A DNA stretch of 64,000 bases from Allomuricauda ruestringensis DSM 13258 (GCF_000224085.1 NC_015945.1:879501-943500); one strand, 5' to 3'; shown: positions 37,072 to 47,221, counted from the stretch's first letter. Notes: a model not told the origin generated them from the sequence alone. Program-made: numbers and translations.

Positions 37072-37728
37072 TTAGTTTTTTCCGCCCATGGCTGTAAGCA
37101 TACCTCCGTACACTCCGTTCAAAGAAGATAGGTTAGTGGCCAAAGACTCCATTTGGTCTTTCAACGCACCTGCGTTCTGTACAACTTCTTCGTTGATGGA
37201 AGCTTGTCTGCTAGCACTTTCCAATTGTACTTTGTACAAGCTGTTCAAAGATTCCATTTGAGCTGCGGCGTGAGACAATTCCTCTGAGTACTTTTTAGTG
37301 TGCTGAATAGCATCTGTAGTTGGAGTGATATTCTTAGCAGCACCTTCAAAGCTCTTGATGCTTTCACCCAAGTTGGTAAAAAGTTCAGAATCGATTTTTG
37401 CTTCTTTAAGAAGGTTATCCAGTTTTCTGGAAAGCAATCCTTCAGCTTCTTTTGCATCTTTGGCTTCTTGTTTTCTGGAAGCATCTGCCTCACCGCCGGC
37501 CAATTCTGGATATACCAAAGACCAATCGAATTCGTCGTCAACTGGTTCAAATGCAGAGATAGCAAAGATCAATGCTTCAGTAATAAGTCCAACCGCAAGA
37601 AGAAGTCCACCTGTAAGGGGCCCGAACTCCCAGTGAAGGATTTTGAACAATGCACCAATAATTACTACCGATGCCCCTAGCCCGTAGGCCATGTTAAACA
37701 GCTTTTTTGTTGATTTTGACTGCGCCAT
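37072..37728 (-). CDS. gldL: gliding motility / type IX secretion motor protein GldL
   Basis: GldL pairs with GldM as the proton-driven motor of the T9SS and of gliding. The 218-residue protein has two membrane helices between about residues 10 and 60. Buried charged residues Lys29 (LFKILHWEFG) and Glu51 (LITEALIF) match the positions known to matter for the proton path in Flavobacterium johnsoniae GldL. The cytoplasmic part has long helices that continue from SRKLDNLLKEAKID to the end. Order and spacing in the operon are normal. Confidence 0.97.
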   Translation of the reverse strand: MAQSKSTKKLFNMAYGLGASVVIIGALFKILHWEFGPLTGGLLLAVGLITEALIFAISAFEPVDDEFDWSLVYPELAGGEADASRKQEAKDAKEAEGLLSRKLDNLLKEAKIDSELFTNLGESIKSFEGAAKNITPTTDAIQHTKKYSEELSHAAAQMESLNSLYKVQLESASRQASINEEVVQNAGALKDQMESLATNLSSLNGVYGGMLTAMGGKN

Positions 37729-37820
37729 AATTCTAGTTTTAATTAAGTTATATAAAAAATAAGTATTTGGTTACTACTCTTACTTGTTTATATAATGTTC
37801 TCTCGTGTTTTATTGTTTTA

Positions 37821-39200
37821 TTATAGTCCGCTTCGACTACCGTTGGTAGAATCTTCCTCTCCCATATAATCTTGGACCGTTCTGAATCCTATGTAACTTC
37901 TCGCAGAATCTTGATATTCATAATCCCTGGTACTTACTTGAAGGAAGTAAGCTACATCTTTCCAAGAACCTCCACGAATCACTTTACGCTTATTGTCCTG
38001 CGAACCAATGTTCGGGTTCATCGTGGATAAATATTGGTAAGCACCTGGATCAAAACTGGAATTTGTCCATTCCGAAACATTACCTGCCATATTGTACAGA
38101 TTGTATTCGTTAGGCTCAAAGGATTTTGCTTCTACCGTATATAAAGCGGCATCTGCTGCGTAATCGCCACGTTGTGGTTTAAAGTTGGCCATAAAACATC
38201 CTGTGTCGCTGATCACATACGGACCGCCCCAAGGATATGTCCCGCCTTCGATTCCTCCTCTGGCAGCATATTCCCACTCTGCCTCGGTTGGCAACCTAAA
38301 CTGGTTTACAAATTGCTTTCCACGACTTTTTTGATCATCGTTCTTAAATTTTGTTCTCCAGTTACAGAAAGCTTTGGCCTGCATCCAGTTTACCCCGACT
38401 ACAGGGTAATCGCTATAGGCATCGTGCCAAAAATAATCGTTGTGCATTGGCTCATTGTAGCTGTATTCAAAATCTCGAATCCATACAGTGGTATCTGGGT
38501 AAATTTCCAATTCTTCTTGTTTGATGAAGTCTTTTCTATTGCCTGATCGTGCCCTGGCCGCAGCTTCGATGTCCATCCAGTTGTACTTGTATTTGATTTT
38601 GGTAACATCTATGCTCCTGAGACCATTATAGCTCTCTTCTTCTGGAAGATACATGGAATCCATAACCTCTGCATAGTACTCATCTGGGTATTCCGATGTA
38701 TCCCATATCAGGTCAACATCTTTGTTCAATGCCCTGCCTTCATAATAGTTATCTCCCATGCCCGCATAATTATCGAGCATGTATTTGTCGTAAACGGAAA
38801 GTTCGGTCGTATCAGTATCTTTAAAACCGTACTCACCAATACCTTCATCCTCGGGCCCTATGCCAAGTTCATCTGCCAAAATGGCCAATCTGGTTCTTAC
38901 TATGGAATCCTTGACCCACTCCACAAACTGTCGGTACTCACTATTGGTGATTTCCGTATCGTCCATATAAAAGGAACGTACGGTAACCGTTCTTGTGGGA
39001 GCGTTCAATGTTTTTGCTTGATCCTCATGGGCTTTCCCCATTACAAAGGCGCCTCTGGGAATCAATTCCATTCCATAGGGTTTTTCTGGATGCCATTTTT
39101 TTCCCTTTACCCCAACTAGTTCACCTTTTGACCTTGATTTAGAGCCACAACTGGTAAGCAAAAAAACAAGTGCTAGAGATGAAAAGAATAGCTTTCTCAT
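37821..39200 (-). CDS. gldK: gliding motility / type IX secretion lipoprotein GldK
   Basis: GldK is an outer-membrane lipoprotein that builds the periplasmic T9SS ring with GldN. The signal peptide ends LLTS-C. The rest is a formylglycine-generating-enzyme/sulfatase-modifying-factor fold: GMELIPRGAFVMG, YMDDTEITNSEYRQFV, PVVGVNWMQAKAFCNWR, RLPTEAEWEYAARGG, NMAGNVSEWTNSSF and RVIRGGSWKD. Its role here is structural. 459 residues is typical. It is the first gene of the gldKLMN operon; 123 bases separate it from the arginase-fold gene upstream, with no exact TAnnTTTG box seen in the gap. Confidence 0.97.
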   Translation of the reverse strand: MRKLFFSSLALVFLLTSCGSKSRSKGELVGVKGKKWHPEKPYGMELIPRGAFVMGKAHEDQAKTLNAPTRTVTVRSFYMDDTEITNSEYRQFVEWVKDSIVRTRLAILADELGIGPEDEGIGEYGFKDTDTTELSVYDKYMLDNYAGMGDNYYEGRALNKDVDLIWDTSEYPDEYYAEVMDSMYLPEEESYNGLRSIDVTKIKYKYNWMDIEAAARARSGNRKDFIKQEELEIYPDTTVWIRDFEYSYNEPMHNDYFWHDAYSDYPVVGVNWMQAKAFCNWRTKFKNDDQKSRGKQFVNQFRLPTEAEWEYAARGGIEGGTYPWGGPYVISDTGCFMANFKPQRGDYAADAALYTVEAKSFEPNEYNLYNMAGNVSEWTNSSFDPGAYQYLSTMNPNIGSQDNKRKVIRGGSWKDVAYFLQVSTRDYEYQDSARSYIGFRTVQDYMGEEDSTNGSRSGL

Positions 39201-39323
39201 ACTTTAGGTTAAATTGTTCGATTCAAGATTTTAATAACTGTACTACACAGATTCATTACTCTCAAAACTGATTTTTGAATGAATTATTGTGCAAAAACAA
39301 TTAATGATCAAAATTTAATTTAT

Positions 39324-40481
39324 TTAGTTCAAGCCTTTTCTATAGGCTTTGAACCACCTTTCGGGAATGTTCTGGTTGCAAGCATCCAAATAGTCCTCTT
39401 CGGTGCAAGGTAATAACGCCACCGAATTTGTTTTAGTATGCTCTACCAAAATTGTTGGCACTTCTACCCACCACCGTTCTGTGACATGGCTTTTGAAAAA
39501 AATCAATTCTTCCGTGTCCGTGGGTACAGTAAACTTTGTGAAGTCTTCGCTCTTAGAGCTCGGGTATTCTTTTATCCTGAAACTCAGCCCTTCTATAAAA
39601 TACCAGATAATCTGGGCAATCATTTGAAATGCTTGATGAGAGTTTTCCCCTTCGTAGATACCAAAAAGAGAAACTTTATCGCTAATACCGGCATAGCGGG
39701 CAATGGTGCATATTTCCCTTCCGGTAAAACCATTGGGCGAAAAATTTCCAGTCATTCCCATTTCGCTGGCCCGGATAGCTCGCAGGTCCAAGCTTACAAT
39801 ATCGCTGCTTCGCAAAACAGGTTCTGCCAATTCTATATTGGCGGCAATCTCACCTAAGCGATAGGCATCAAAAAAAAGACGCTCCATCAAATCTTTCTCT
39901 TCCTGGGCATTGAAATAACTCTGGTATCCAATGTTTGAAAAATTAAAAAGATTGTTGGGCTTGTCCGTAATAATCTTACTCATATAAGAATGTGACGAAA
40001 TCAATTCATCGTCTTCACCAAAGTCAAAACGACTATCGATGGAGACCAAGTTCACCATATTCTTTATTTTGTCAAAAGCGCGGTAGGTGGGAAAAGTAAT
40101 GTCCTGGGTAAGTCCTAATACAATGGGTATTATACTTTCCTCAAGCAGTCCAGCTACAATTTCCTTGACCACAAAGTAGGTATCCTCCACGGTGTCGCCT
40201 TCCTCCACATCCCCTATATCGATAATGGTGGAGTTCCAATTGCCCATCATTAAACGGTAGAGTTGAATACGGACTTCGTCCAAATCCAGTTTTTCTGGTT
40301 TTTTCTCGAAGGCGTTTCTGGATTCCAATACGCCAAAAATAGCCACATCGGCATGGGCGAATACGGGAAGCCCATCCTTTTCCGTGTGCATGTGGATATT
40401 TTTGCCCAATGCCTGTTCTGGCAGCAATTCGGAATGTGCCAATACTTTGTCCTTGACCGGAACCAGAAAATCGAAGGCCAT
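39324..40481 (-). CDS. arginase-fold protein with degenerate metal site (annotated family: formimidoylglutamase-like)
   Basis: A 385-residue protein with the ureohydrolase (arginase/agmatinase/formimidoylglutamase) fold. The three metal motifs can be aligned but are damaged. GGDHS becomes GLTQD (His to Gln126), DAHxD becomes DSRFD (His to Arg151, Asp149 and Asp153 kept), and SxDxDxxDP becomes SLDLRAIRA (Asp232 kept, Asp to Arg234). Both histidine and one aspartate ligand are lost, so a normal dimanganese site cannot form. The frame is intact, lies one base after the topA stop region and 123 bases before gldK, and looks under selection. I infer a non-catalytic or regulatory protein. Calling it formimidoylglutamase would be wrong on the visible residues. 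Confidence 0.85.
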   Translation of the reverse strand: MAFDFLVPVKDKVLAHSELLPEQALGKNIHMHTEKDGLPVFAHADVAIFGVLESRNAFEKKPEKLDLDEVRIQLYRLMMGNWNSTIIDIGDVEEGDTVEDTYFVVKEIVAGLLEESIIPIVLGLTQDITFPTYRAFDKIKNMVNLVSIDSRFDFGEDDELISSHSYMSKIITDKPNNLFNFSNIGYQSYFNAQEEKDLMERLFFDAYRLGEIAANIELAEPVLRSSDIVSLDLRAIRASEMGMTGNFSPNGFTGREICTIARYAGISDKVSLFGIYEGENSHQAFQMIAQIIWYFIEGLSFRIKEYPSSKSEDFTKFTVPTDTEELIFFKSHVTERWWVEVPTILVEHTKTNSVALLPCTEEDYLDACNQNIPERWFKAYRKGLN

Positions 40482-40482
40482 A

Positions 40483-42969
40483 TTATTTCTTAGCTTTTGC
40501 TTTTGTCTTGGCTTTTTTCTTTGGTGATTTCTTCTCCAATAAGGCTTGTGCTTCTTCCAAAGTCACTTTTGTGGCGTCCACATCTTTGGAAATTTCCACC
40601 TTCACCTTACCCTTAATAATATTGTGTCGTCCCCAACGGGCTTTTTCTATCCTGATTTTTTCTTCGGGCCATTCCTGAACGACCTTCTCGGCCTCTTTTT
40701 TCTTTTTGGCCTCGATCAATTCAGCAATATCGCCTTCGGTAAGATTATCAAAGTCATATTTTTTGTTCACATTGATGAACATACCGTCCCATTTGATGAA
40801 AGGTCCAAACCTACCTTTACCTTTGGTAACATCCTTTCCTTCATAGGTGGCGATTGGCGCATCGGCTTTTTGCTTTTCTTTGATCAATTCAATGGCACGA
40901 TCCATGTCCACATCAAAAGCGCTTTCGCCTTTGGCGAGTGAAATGAATTTTTTTCCAAAACGTACATAAGGGCCATAGCGACCTACATTCGCCTCTACTT
41001 CTTCACCTTCGTACACGCCCAATTGTCTTGGAAGTTCAAAAAGCGTCATGGCTTCTTCAAAAGTAATGGTTCCTATAGATTGCTCGGGGAGCAAGCTTGC
41101 AAATTGTGGTTTTTCCTCATCGTCCACGGTTCCAATTTGTACCATGGGGCCAAAACGTCCTAACCTTACGGACACCTGTCTGCCAGATTTTGGATCTGTT
41201 CCCAACACACGCTCTCCACTTGCCCGTTCGGCAGTTTCTTCGACCTTCAGCACATTGGGATGAAAATCTTTGTAGAAATTTTTCATCATTTCCTGCCAAT
41301 CTTCATCACCCGATGCGATTTCATCAAAATCCTCTTCTACCTGAGCCGTAAAATTGTAATCCAGAATTTGGGTAAAGTGCGTCACCAAAAAGTCGTTTAC
41401 AATCATCCCGATATCGGTCGGGACAATCTTTCCTTTTTCCGACCCAACGGTTTCCGTAAGCTGACTATCTGAAACTTTTCCATCTTCGAGAACCAACTGC
41501 ACATATTTGCGTTGAGCACCTTCAACGGTACCTTTCTCTACATACCCTCTATTTTGAATGGTAGATATGGTAGGTGCGTAGGTAGATGGTCGACCAATTC
41601 CCAATTCTTCCAACTTCTTCACCAAAGAAGCTTCCGAATAGCGGTAAGGTGGTCTTGAGAATCTTTCTGTGGCCGAAATAAATACATTTTGAAGCGGCTC
41701 CCCCACATTCATGGCCGGCAACATACCTTCTTGCTCCTCCCCATCCTCATCATCGGTTCCTTCCAGGTATACTTTAAGGAAACCATCAAACTTCACCACT
41801 TCTCCGTTTGCTGAGAATTCCTCGTTGTGGGTACTTGCTTTTATTTTTACATTGGTACGCTCCAATTGGGCATCGCTCATTTGCGAGGCCAGGGTACGTT
41901 TCCAGATAAGTTCGTATAATTTGGCCTGATCGCGTTCCAATTGGGGCGACTGCAATTTCATATCGGTTGGGCGAATGGCCTCGTGCGCTTCTTGTGCACC
42001 TTTGGATTTTCCAGTAAAGTTTCTGGTTTGACTATATTTTTCGCCATAGTTATCCAGAATGGCGCTTTTGGCCGCGGACAATGCTTCGTTCGAAAGATTG
42101 ACACTATCTGTTCTCATATAAGTAATGAGACCTGCCTCGTATAGGCGCTGTGCCACTTGCATGGTGCGGCTCACCGAAAAATAGAGTTTTCTGGATGCTT
42201 CCTGCTGTAAGGTAGATGTGGTAAATGGTGCCGCTGGTGATTTTTTGGCCGGTTTTTTGGCCAAATCGGAAACCGAAAAATCCGCACCAATATTCTCTTT
42301 TAAAAATGATTCGGCTGCCTCTTTGGTTGGGAATGTTTTGTTCAGCTTGGCTGCAAAAGCATTGCCCTCATTGGTTTTGAATTCTGCCCTTATCCTAAAA
42401 GATGCTTCTGGCGTAAACCCTTCAATCTCACGTTCACGCTCCACGATCAAACGTACCGCAACAGATTGAACCCTGCCTGCGGAAAGCCCTGGTTTTATTT
42501 TTTTCCAAAGAACCGGCGATAGTTCGTAACCCACCAATCGGTCCAACACCCTACGCGCCTGCTGTGCATTTACCAAATTATAGTTGATGTCCCTTGGATT
42601 TTCAATCGCTTTTTGAATGGCCGATTTTGTGATGGAGTTAAATACGATTCGCTTAGTCTTGTTCTTGTCCAAACCTAACTCCTCTGCCAAGTGCCAAGAT
42701 ATGGCCTCCCCTTCTCGGTCCTCATCACTTGCCAGCCAAATAGTTTCTGCTTTTTTAGCCAAATCCTTAAGCTTTTTTACCAAAGCTTTTTTCTCCTTGT
42801 CTACAGTATATTTTGGCTTAAAATCGTTCTCAACATCTACACCGAGCTCTTTTGAGGGAAGGTCGGCAATGTGCCCAAAACTAGACTCTACTTGAAATTC
42901 TTTTCCTAGGAACCGTTCAATGGTCTTAGCTTTAGCGGGGGACTCTACAATAACTAAATTTTTTGGCAT
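40483..42969 (-). CDS. topA: DNA topoisomerase I
   Basis: An 828-residue type IA topoisomerase that relaxes negative supercoils. The Toprim domain has NLVIVESPAKAKTIERFLG and DEDREGEAISWHL; the active-site tyrosine is in ITYMRTDSVNLS. The C-terminal region has three topoisomerase repeat modules (RLGRFGPMVQIG, GRYGPYVRFG, KGRFGPFIKW) without the cysteine zinc fingers of E. coli TopA. It ends in a lysine-rich tail (KKSPKKKAKTKAKAKK) likely to bind DNA. A -7 box lies 19 bases upstream of the ATG. The arginase-fold gene begins one base after its stop codon. Confidence 0.97.
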   Translation of the reverse strand: MPKNLVIVESPAKAKTIERFLGKEFQVESSFGHIADLPSKELGVDVENDFKPKYTVDKEKKALVKKLKDLAKKAETIWLASDEDREGEAISWHLAEELGLDKNKTKRIVFNSITKSAIQKAIENPRDINYNLVNAQQARRVLDRLVGYELSPVLWKKIKPGLSAGRVQSVAVRLIVEREREIEGFTPEASFRIRAEFKTNEGNAFAAKLNKTFPTKEAAESFLKENIGADFSVSDLAKKPAKKSPAAPFTTSTLQQEASRKLYFSVSRTMQVAQRLYEAGLITYMRTDSVNLSNEALSAAKSAILDNYGEKYSQTRNFTGKSKGAQEAHEAIRPTDMKLQSPQLERDQAKLYELIWKRTLASQMSDAQLERTNVKIKASTHNEEFSANGEVVKFDGFLKVYLEGTDDEDGEEQEGMLPAMNVGEPLQNVFISATERFSRPPYRYSEASLVKKLEELGIGRPSTYAPTISTIQNRGYVEKGTVEGAQRKYVQLVLEDGKVSDSQLTETVGSEKGKIVPTDIGMIVNDFLVTHFTQILDYNFTAQVEEDFDEIASGDEDWQEMMKNFYKDFHPNVLKVEETAERASGERVLGTDPKSGRQVSVRLGRFGPMVQIGTVDDEEKPQFASLLPEQSIGTITFEEAMTLFELPRQLGVYEGEEVEANVGRYGPYVRFGKKFISLAKGESAFDVDMDRAIELIKEKQKADAPIATYEGKDVTKGKGRFGPFIKWDGMFINVNKKYDFDNLTEGDIAELIEAKKKKEAEKVVQEWPEEKIRIEKARWGRHNIIKGKVKVEISKDVDATKVTLEEAQALLEKKSPKKKAKTKAKAKK

Positions 42970-42988
42970 GCACTTGGTTTTGTGACAA

Positions 42989-42996
42989 CAAAAGTA
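42989..42996 (-). promoter_or_regulatory. -7 promoter box TACTTTTG of topA
   Basis: Exact TAnnTTTG match on the minus strand, 19 bases before the topA start. The transcript probably also covers the arginase-fold gene. Confidence 0.6.
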
Positions 42997-43159
42997 TATT
43001 AAAATTTAAACTTCAGCATTTACAGGATAGGTTTTAGTACTTAGAACCAAAAAAAATCACCAAGCAAATTCAAAAACTCACATTAATAGCTGATCCGTTA
43101 CAGATCAGGGTGAAATATTTGTTATTTTTATGAGGACTAACTAAATAACTCAACTAAAA

Positions 43160-46100
43160 ATGACCAACCGCTACTTTATCATGGTACTTGCCGTGCTGTG
43201 TTTTTATCCCTCGAACGCTCAACGAAAAAAGAACAAGAACAACGCTCCTCTATTCAAGGAATCCCTTTACGATGGAATGAAATGGAGAATGGTGGGCCCA
43301 CACCGGGGAGGAAGGGCCGGAACCGTTTCAGGTGTAGCCAACGACCCTAACCTATATTATATGGGTACCGCAGGTGGAGGTGTTTGGAGAACTACTGATG
43401 CGGGCAATTCTTGGGAGTGTATTTCTGATGGCTATTTTGGTGGTTCCATTGGAGCTGTCACCGTCGCCGAATCCGACCCTAACATTATATATGTAGGCGA
43501 AGGTGAACAAACACTTAGAGGAAATGTTTCCTCGGGCAAAGGACTTTGGAAAAGTATGGATGCCGGTGAAACCTGGGAATTTATAGGACTAAAAGATTCG
43601 GAGCACATTGCTCGAATTCGTGTCCATCCCAAGAACCCGGACATTGTTTATGTAGCCGCCATTGGAAACCTCTGGAAGCCTAACGAGACCCGTGGCGTTT
43701 TTCGATCCACCGACGGAGGAAAAAATTGGGAGAAAATTCTTTATGTAAGTGATAAAGCGGGTGCTGGAGATTTAATTATGGATCCCAACAACAGTAGAAT
43801 TCTTTACGCTGCTACTTGGCAGATGAAACGAAACGGTTATCGCATGGACAGTGGCGGCCCCGACAGCAAAATGTTTAAAAGTACCGATGGCGGAGACACT
43901 TGGAAGGATATTTCAGAGAATTCAGGATTGCCCGGTTTTCCATGGGGAATTGTAGGGATAACAGTTTCCCCGTTGGATTCTGACAGGATATGGGCCATTA
44001 TCGAAGCCGAGGACGGTGGTGTTTTCCGTTCCGATGATGCAGGGGCAACTTGGAAAAAAGTCAATGAAAACCGAGGACTAAGGCAACGGGCTTGGTATTA
44101 CAGTAGAATTTATGCCGACACCCAAAATATCGACAAAGTTTGGGTAATGAATGTGAGCTATGGGGTTTCCACAGATGGAGGAAACACCTTTACACTTAAA
44201 ACAGCCGGGCATAGTGATCACCATGATCTCTGGATCGACCCTAACAACAATCAAAGAATGATCATTGCCGATGACGGAGGTGCACAAATCTCCAATGATG
44301 GTGGAAACAACTGGACCACTTATTACAACCAACCTACCATGCAATTCTATCGAATTGCTACGGATAGTATTTTCCCTTACAGAATATACGGAGCACAGCA
44401 GGACAATACTGCCTTGCGTGTTTTCCATCGCTCCTCGGGCTCAAGCATCACAGAAGATGACTGGGAACCCACGGCCGGAGGCGAGAGTGCACATTTGGCA
44501 CCCGACCCTAAGAACAACCAATTGGTTTATGGAGGAACCTACAAAGGCTACATGAACCGTTTGGACCATACCACCGGTCAAACTATCTCTACCAATATAT
44601 GGCCCGACAATCCCGCAGGTTCAGGGGCAGAGGTAATGAAGTACCGTTTTAATTGGAACTATCCATTGACTTTTAGCCGACACGACCCCAACGTACTTTA
44701 TGCTGGTTCAAACTATTTGCATGCAACAACAGATGGTGGACAATCATGGAAAACCATTTCACCTGAATTGGCAAGGGGCATTCCTGAGACCATTGAATCT
44801 TCAGGAGGACCCATTACGCAAGACAACACGGGAGCAGAATTTTATTCCAATATTTTTGTGATTACAGAATCCATTCTGGAAAAAGGGGTGATTTGGACAG
44901 GTAGTGATGATGGATTGATTCATGTAACTCGCGACAACGGAGTTACTTGGGAAAATGTGACCCCACCTGAATCCATGTCGCCTAAATTGAATATGATCAA
45001 CTGTATTGATGCAAGTCCGTTTGATCCTGGAACCGTATATGTCGCCGCTTCGTCATACAAATTTGGTGACTACACCCCTTATCTGTACAAAACGAATGAT
45101 TATGGCCAAACATGGACATTGATTACGGACGGCATTAAAGATAATTACTATACCCGTGCCATCCGTGCCGATAAAGTAAGGAAAGGATTATTGTATGCGG
45201 GTACCGAATGGGGCATGTATGTTTCTTTTGATGATGGAGAAAACTGGACACCCTTCCAGTTAAATTTACCTATCACTGCAATACGCGACCTACATGTTAG
45301 GGACAATGATTTGATTGCTGCCACCCACGGAAGAGGTTTTTGGATGATTGATGATTTAACACCACTTCATCAGCTTACCAAAGAAGTTGCCGAGAGCGAT
45401 TTTTATCTGTACAAACCCGATATGGCCTACAGAATGCATCAGGATCGGTCTTGGCAAGAACCCAACACTAAATTAGTAGGGGAAAATCATCCCGATGGAG
45501 CAATTATCAACTATTACCTAAAAAGCTTGAAGGAAACCGATACGGTGACCATGGAAATTTTAGAAACAGATGGCAGTGTCATTCAAACTTTTTCCAACCA
45601 TGCCAAACCTGATAGATTGGATCCCACCTCAACTCAAAAATTGGAAGTTGCCGAAGGAGGCAACCGATTTATCTGGAATATGCGATACCCAGGCTACCAA
45701 GAGTTCGAGGGAATGGTGTTCTATTCCTCGCCCAATATTGGTCCAAAAGCGATTCCTGGGAACTACAAGACAAGACTTACCGTAAATGGAAACTCCTCGG
45801 AGCAAACCTTCAGCATTTTAAAAGACCCAAGAGTATCGCTCAGCCAAAAAGATTTTCAAGATCAATTCGACTTTTTAATGAAGGTCCGCGAACAAGTCAG
45901 CCGTGCCAACAATGCCATCATCAATATTAGGAGCATTAAAAAGGATCTGGCCTATTTAAAGAAGAAAACCAAGGAAAATGCGGAAATCCAGAAAATGGCT
46001 AAGGATTTTGAAACGGAGCTTTCCATAATCGAGAACAACATTCACATGACCAAAAATCAGAGTAGGCAAGATCCGTTAAATTATGGTATCCGAATCAATA

Positions 46101-46297
46101 ACAGATTGGCATTTTTGATGGTGGACTCGCAACGTGGCGACCAAAAGCCGACCCAACAGGCCCAAGAGTTTTTTGTGGAGGTGACCAAGGAACTCGACAA
46201 GGAAATCAACGACTTAAATATACTGGTGGAAAAGCAAGCCACCCTAATCAACCGGAAAGTGGAAGAGAATCAAATTAAATTGATTTCCTCCCAATAG
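43160..46297 (+). CDS. secreted VPS10/sortilin-like beta-propeller protein
   Basis: A 1,045-residue exported protein with a signal peptide ending PSNAQ. Residues about 40-740 are beta-propeller blades with many Asp-box/BNR motifs (STDGGKNWEK, STDGGDTWKD, SDDAGATWKK, TTDGGQSWKT, TNDYGQTWTL), as in sortilin and xyloglucanase-type propellers. The C-terminal 300 residues form a beta domain and a helical region (SLSQKDFQDQFDFLMKVREQ) without a T9SS tail. Databases often label such proteins glycosyl hydrolase, but no catalytic residues can be assigned; peptide binding or peptidase-associated function is as likely. It is a single-gene unit, ending in a bidirectional terminator. Confidence 0.88.
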   Translation: MTNRYFIMVLAVLCFYPSNAQRKKNKNNAPLFKESLYDGMKWRMVGPHRGGRAGTVSGVANDPNLYYMGTAGGGVWRTTDAGNSWECISDGYFGGSIGAVTVAESDPNIIYVGEGEQTLRGNVSSGKGLWKSMDAGETWEFIGLKDSEHIARIRVHPKNPDIVYVAAIGNLWKPNETRGVFRSTDGGKNWEKILYVSDKAGAGDLIMDPNNSRILYAATWQMKRNGYRMDSGGPDSKMFKSTDGGDTWKDISENSGLPGFPWGIVGITVSPLDSDRIWAIIEAEDGGVFRSDDAGATWKKVNENRGLRQRAWYYSRIYADTQNIDKVWVMNVSYGVSTDGGNTFTLKTAGHSDHHDLWIDPNNNQRMIIADDGGAQISNDGGNNWTTYYNQPTMQFYRIATDSIFPYRIYGAQQDNTALRVFHRSSGSSITEDDWEPTAGGESAHLAPDPKNNQLVYGGTYKGYMNRLDHTTGQTISTNIWPDNPAGSGAEVMKYRFNWNYPLTFSRHDPNVLYAGSNYLHATTDGGQSWKTISPELARGIPETIESSGGPITQDNTGAEFYSNIFVITESILEKGVIWTGSDDGLIHVTRDNGVTWENVTPPESMSPKLNMINCIDASPFDPGTVYVAASSYKFGDYTPYLYKTNDYGQTWTLITDGIKDNYYTRAIRADKVRKGLLYAGTEWGMYVSFDDGENWTPFQLNLPITAIRDLHVRDNDLIAATHGRGFWMIDDLTPLHQLTKEVAESDFYLYKPDMAYRMHQDRSWQEPNTKLVGENHPDGAIINYYLKSLKETDTVTMEILETDGSVIQTFSNHAKPDRLDPTSTQKLEVAEGGNRFIWNMRYPGYQEFEGMVFYSSPNIGPKAIPGNYKTRLTVNGNSSEQTFSILKDPRVSLSQKDFQDQFDFLMKVREQVSRANNAIINIRSIKKDLAYLKKKTKENAEIQKMAKDFETELSIIENNIHMTKNQSRQDPLNYGIRINNRLAFLMVDSQRGDQKPTQQAQEFFVEVTKELDKEINDLNILVEKQATLINRKVEENQIKLISSQ

Positions 46298-46320
46298 AAA
46301 TTTAATGCTCGGCAACAAGT

Positions 46321-46353
46321 AAAAGCGCCCTCCGAAAAAGGGCGCTTTTTGTT
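46321..46353. terminator. bidirectional terminator between convergent genes
   Basis: AAAAGCGCCCT/AGGGCGCTTTT hairpin with A and T runs, 24 bases after the propeller gene stop and next to the stop of the convergent membrane-protein gene. Confidence 0.9.
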
Positions 46354-46361
46354 TATGCCAA

Positions 46362-47090
46362 TTACACATCCATGGAAATTCCTACGGCATCTTTATAAAT
46401 AAAGTAGATAGGTATTTTACTGAACATTGCGGTGAATAAAACCCCGACCAAACACAATATTACTCCAAGTTGAGCAACCATTCCGGCCACAAGTATCAAA
46501 AGAAATATCATCAACCAGTTTTTATTGCCAAGGGCAAACCCGGATTTTACAATTTCCATGGCGGTAAGTTTTTTATCAAAAGCAAAAAAGGCGGGAAACA
46601 AAGACATGGGCACCATCAAATAAATAATACCCAATCCGCAGGCCAATAAACCTAGTAACGATAGTCCGACCATGATCAAAGAAAGAATCAATGCTTTCGA
46701 CAAATATTCTTTTTTGAAGTAATAAAAATAGTCATCCCTCCCCGTCTCTTTCAAATCATACCTTCTGCAAATCCTTAAAAAAGCAGCGTTCAAACAAATA
46801 GCAACGGTCATTACACCAATCATAAATATAGGCATGACAAAAGTCATTAGCACGGCAAATGCCGGTGGCATTTCCTGTTGATCGAATGCATTGGGGTCGC
46901 TAATCCCCATAGCTATCATTGGGAGGTAAATCAGCAAATAAAAAGGAATAATACTAACAAAAGTCAATAAAAGGGTAAGAGCCCCTTGCAGCCATACTTT
47001 TTTGAACAATTCAAAAGAGTTGTTGAACACGGTCCCGAATTCTATTGGTGCACTTTGCTTTATTCTTTCGGATAGGTTGGTGAAATTCAT
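46362..47090 (-). CDS. multi-pass membrane protein of unknown function
   Basis: A 242-residue protein with about six hydrophobic segments (for example LLLTFVSIIPFYLLIYLPMI, ALILSLIMVGLSLLGLLACG, WLMIFLLILVAGMVAQLGVI). The layout resembles the DUF975/glycerophosphodiesterase-membrane-domain group of small integral proteins, but I cannot place it with certainty. A cytoplasmic N-terminus and the segment FALGNKNWLMIF near residue 190 are typical of that group. It is a single-gene unit between a terminator and the divergent miaB promoter. Function is unknown. Confidence 0.8.
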   Translation of the reverse strand: MNFTNLSERIKQSAPIEFGTVFNNSFELFKKVWLQGALTLLLTFVSIIPFYLLIYLPMIAMGISDPNAFDQQEMPPAFAVLMTFVMPIFMIGVMTVAICLNAAFLRICRRYDLKETGRDDYFYYFKKEYLSKALILSLIMVGLSLLGLLACGLGIIYLMVPMSLFPAFFAFDKKLTAMEIVKSGFALGNKNWLMIFLLILVAGMVAQLGVILCLVGVLFTAMFSKIPIYFIYKDAVGISMDV

Positions 47091-47172
47091 TTTGAAAATA
47101 GGTTATGTTTTTAAGTTTGAAGGTAACACTAACAGGTGATTCCGCAATATCTTCTTAAAAATTACTGCCAAA

Positions 47173-47204
47173 TTGTCACTAAACTGTAATAAGCTTTATC
47201 TTTG
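47173..47204 (+). promoter_or_regulatory. promoter TTG-N21-TATCTTTG of miaB
   Basis: -33 TTG (47173-47175), 21-base spacer, -7 TATCTTTG (47197-47204): an excellent match to the flavobacterial consensus. The leader before ATG 47222 would be about 10 bases. Confidence 0.8.
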
Positions 47205-47221
47205 CACCCATTGAAACATTT

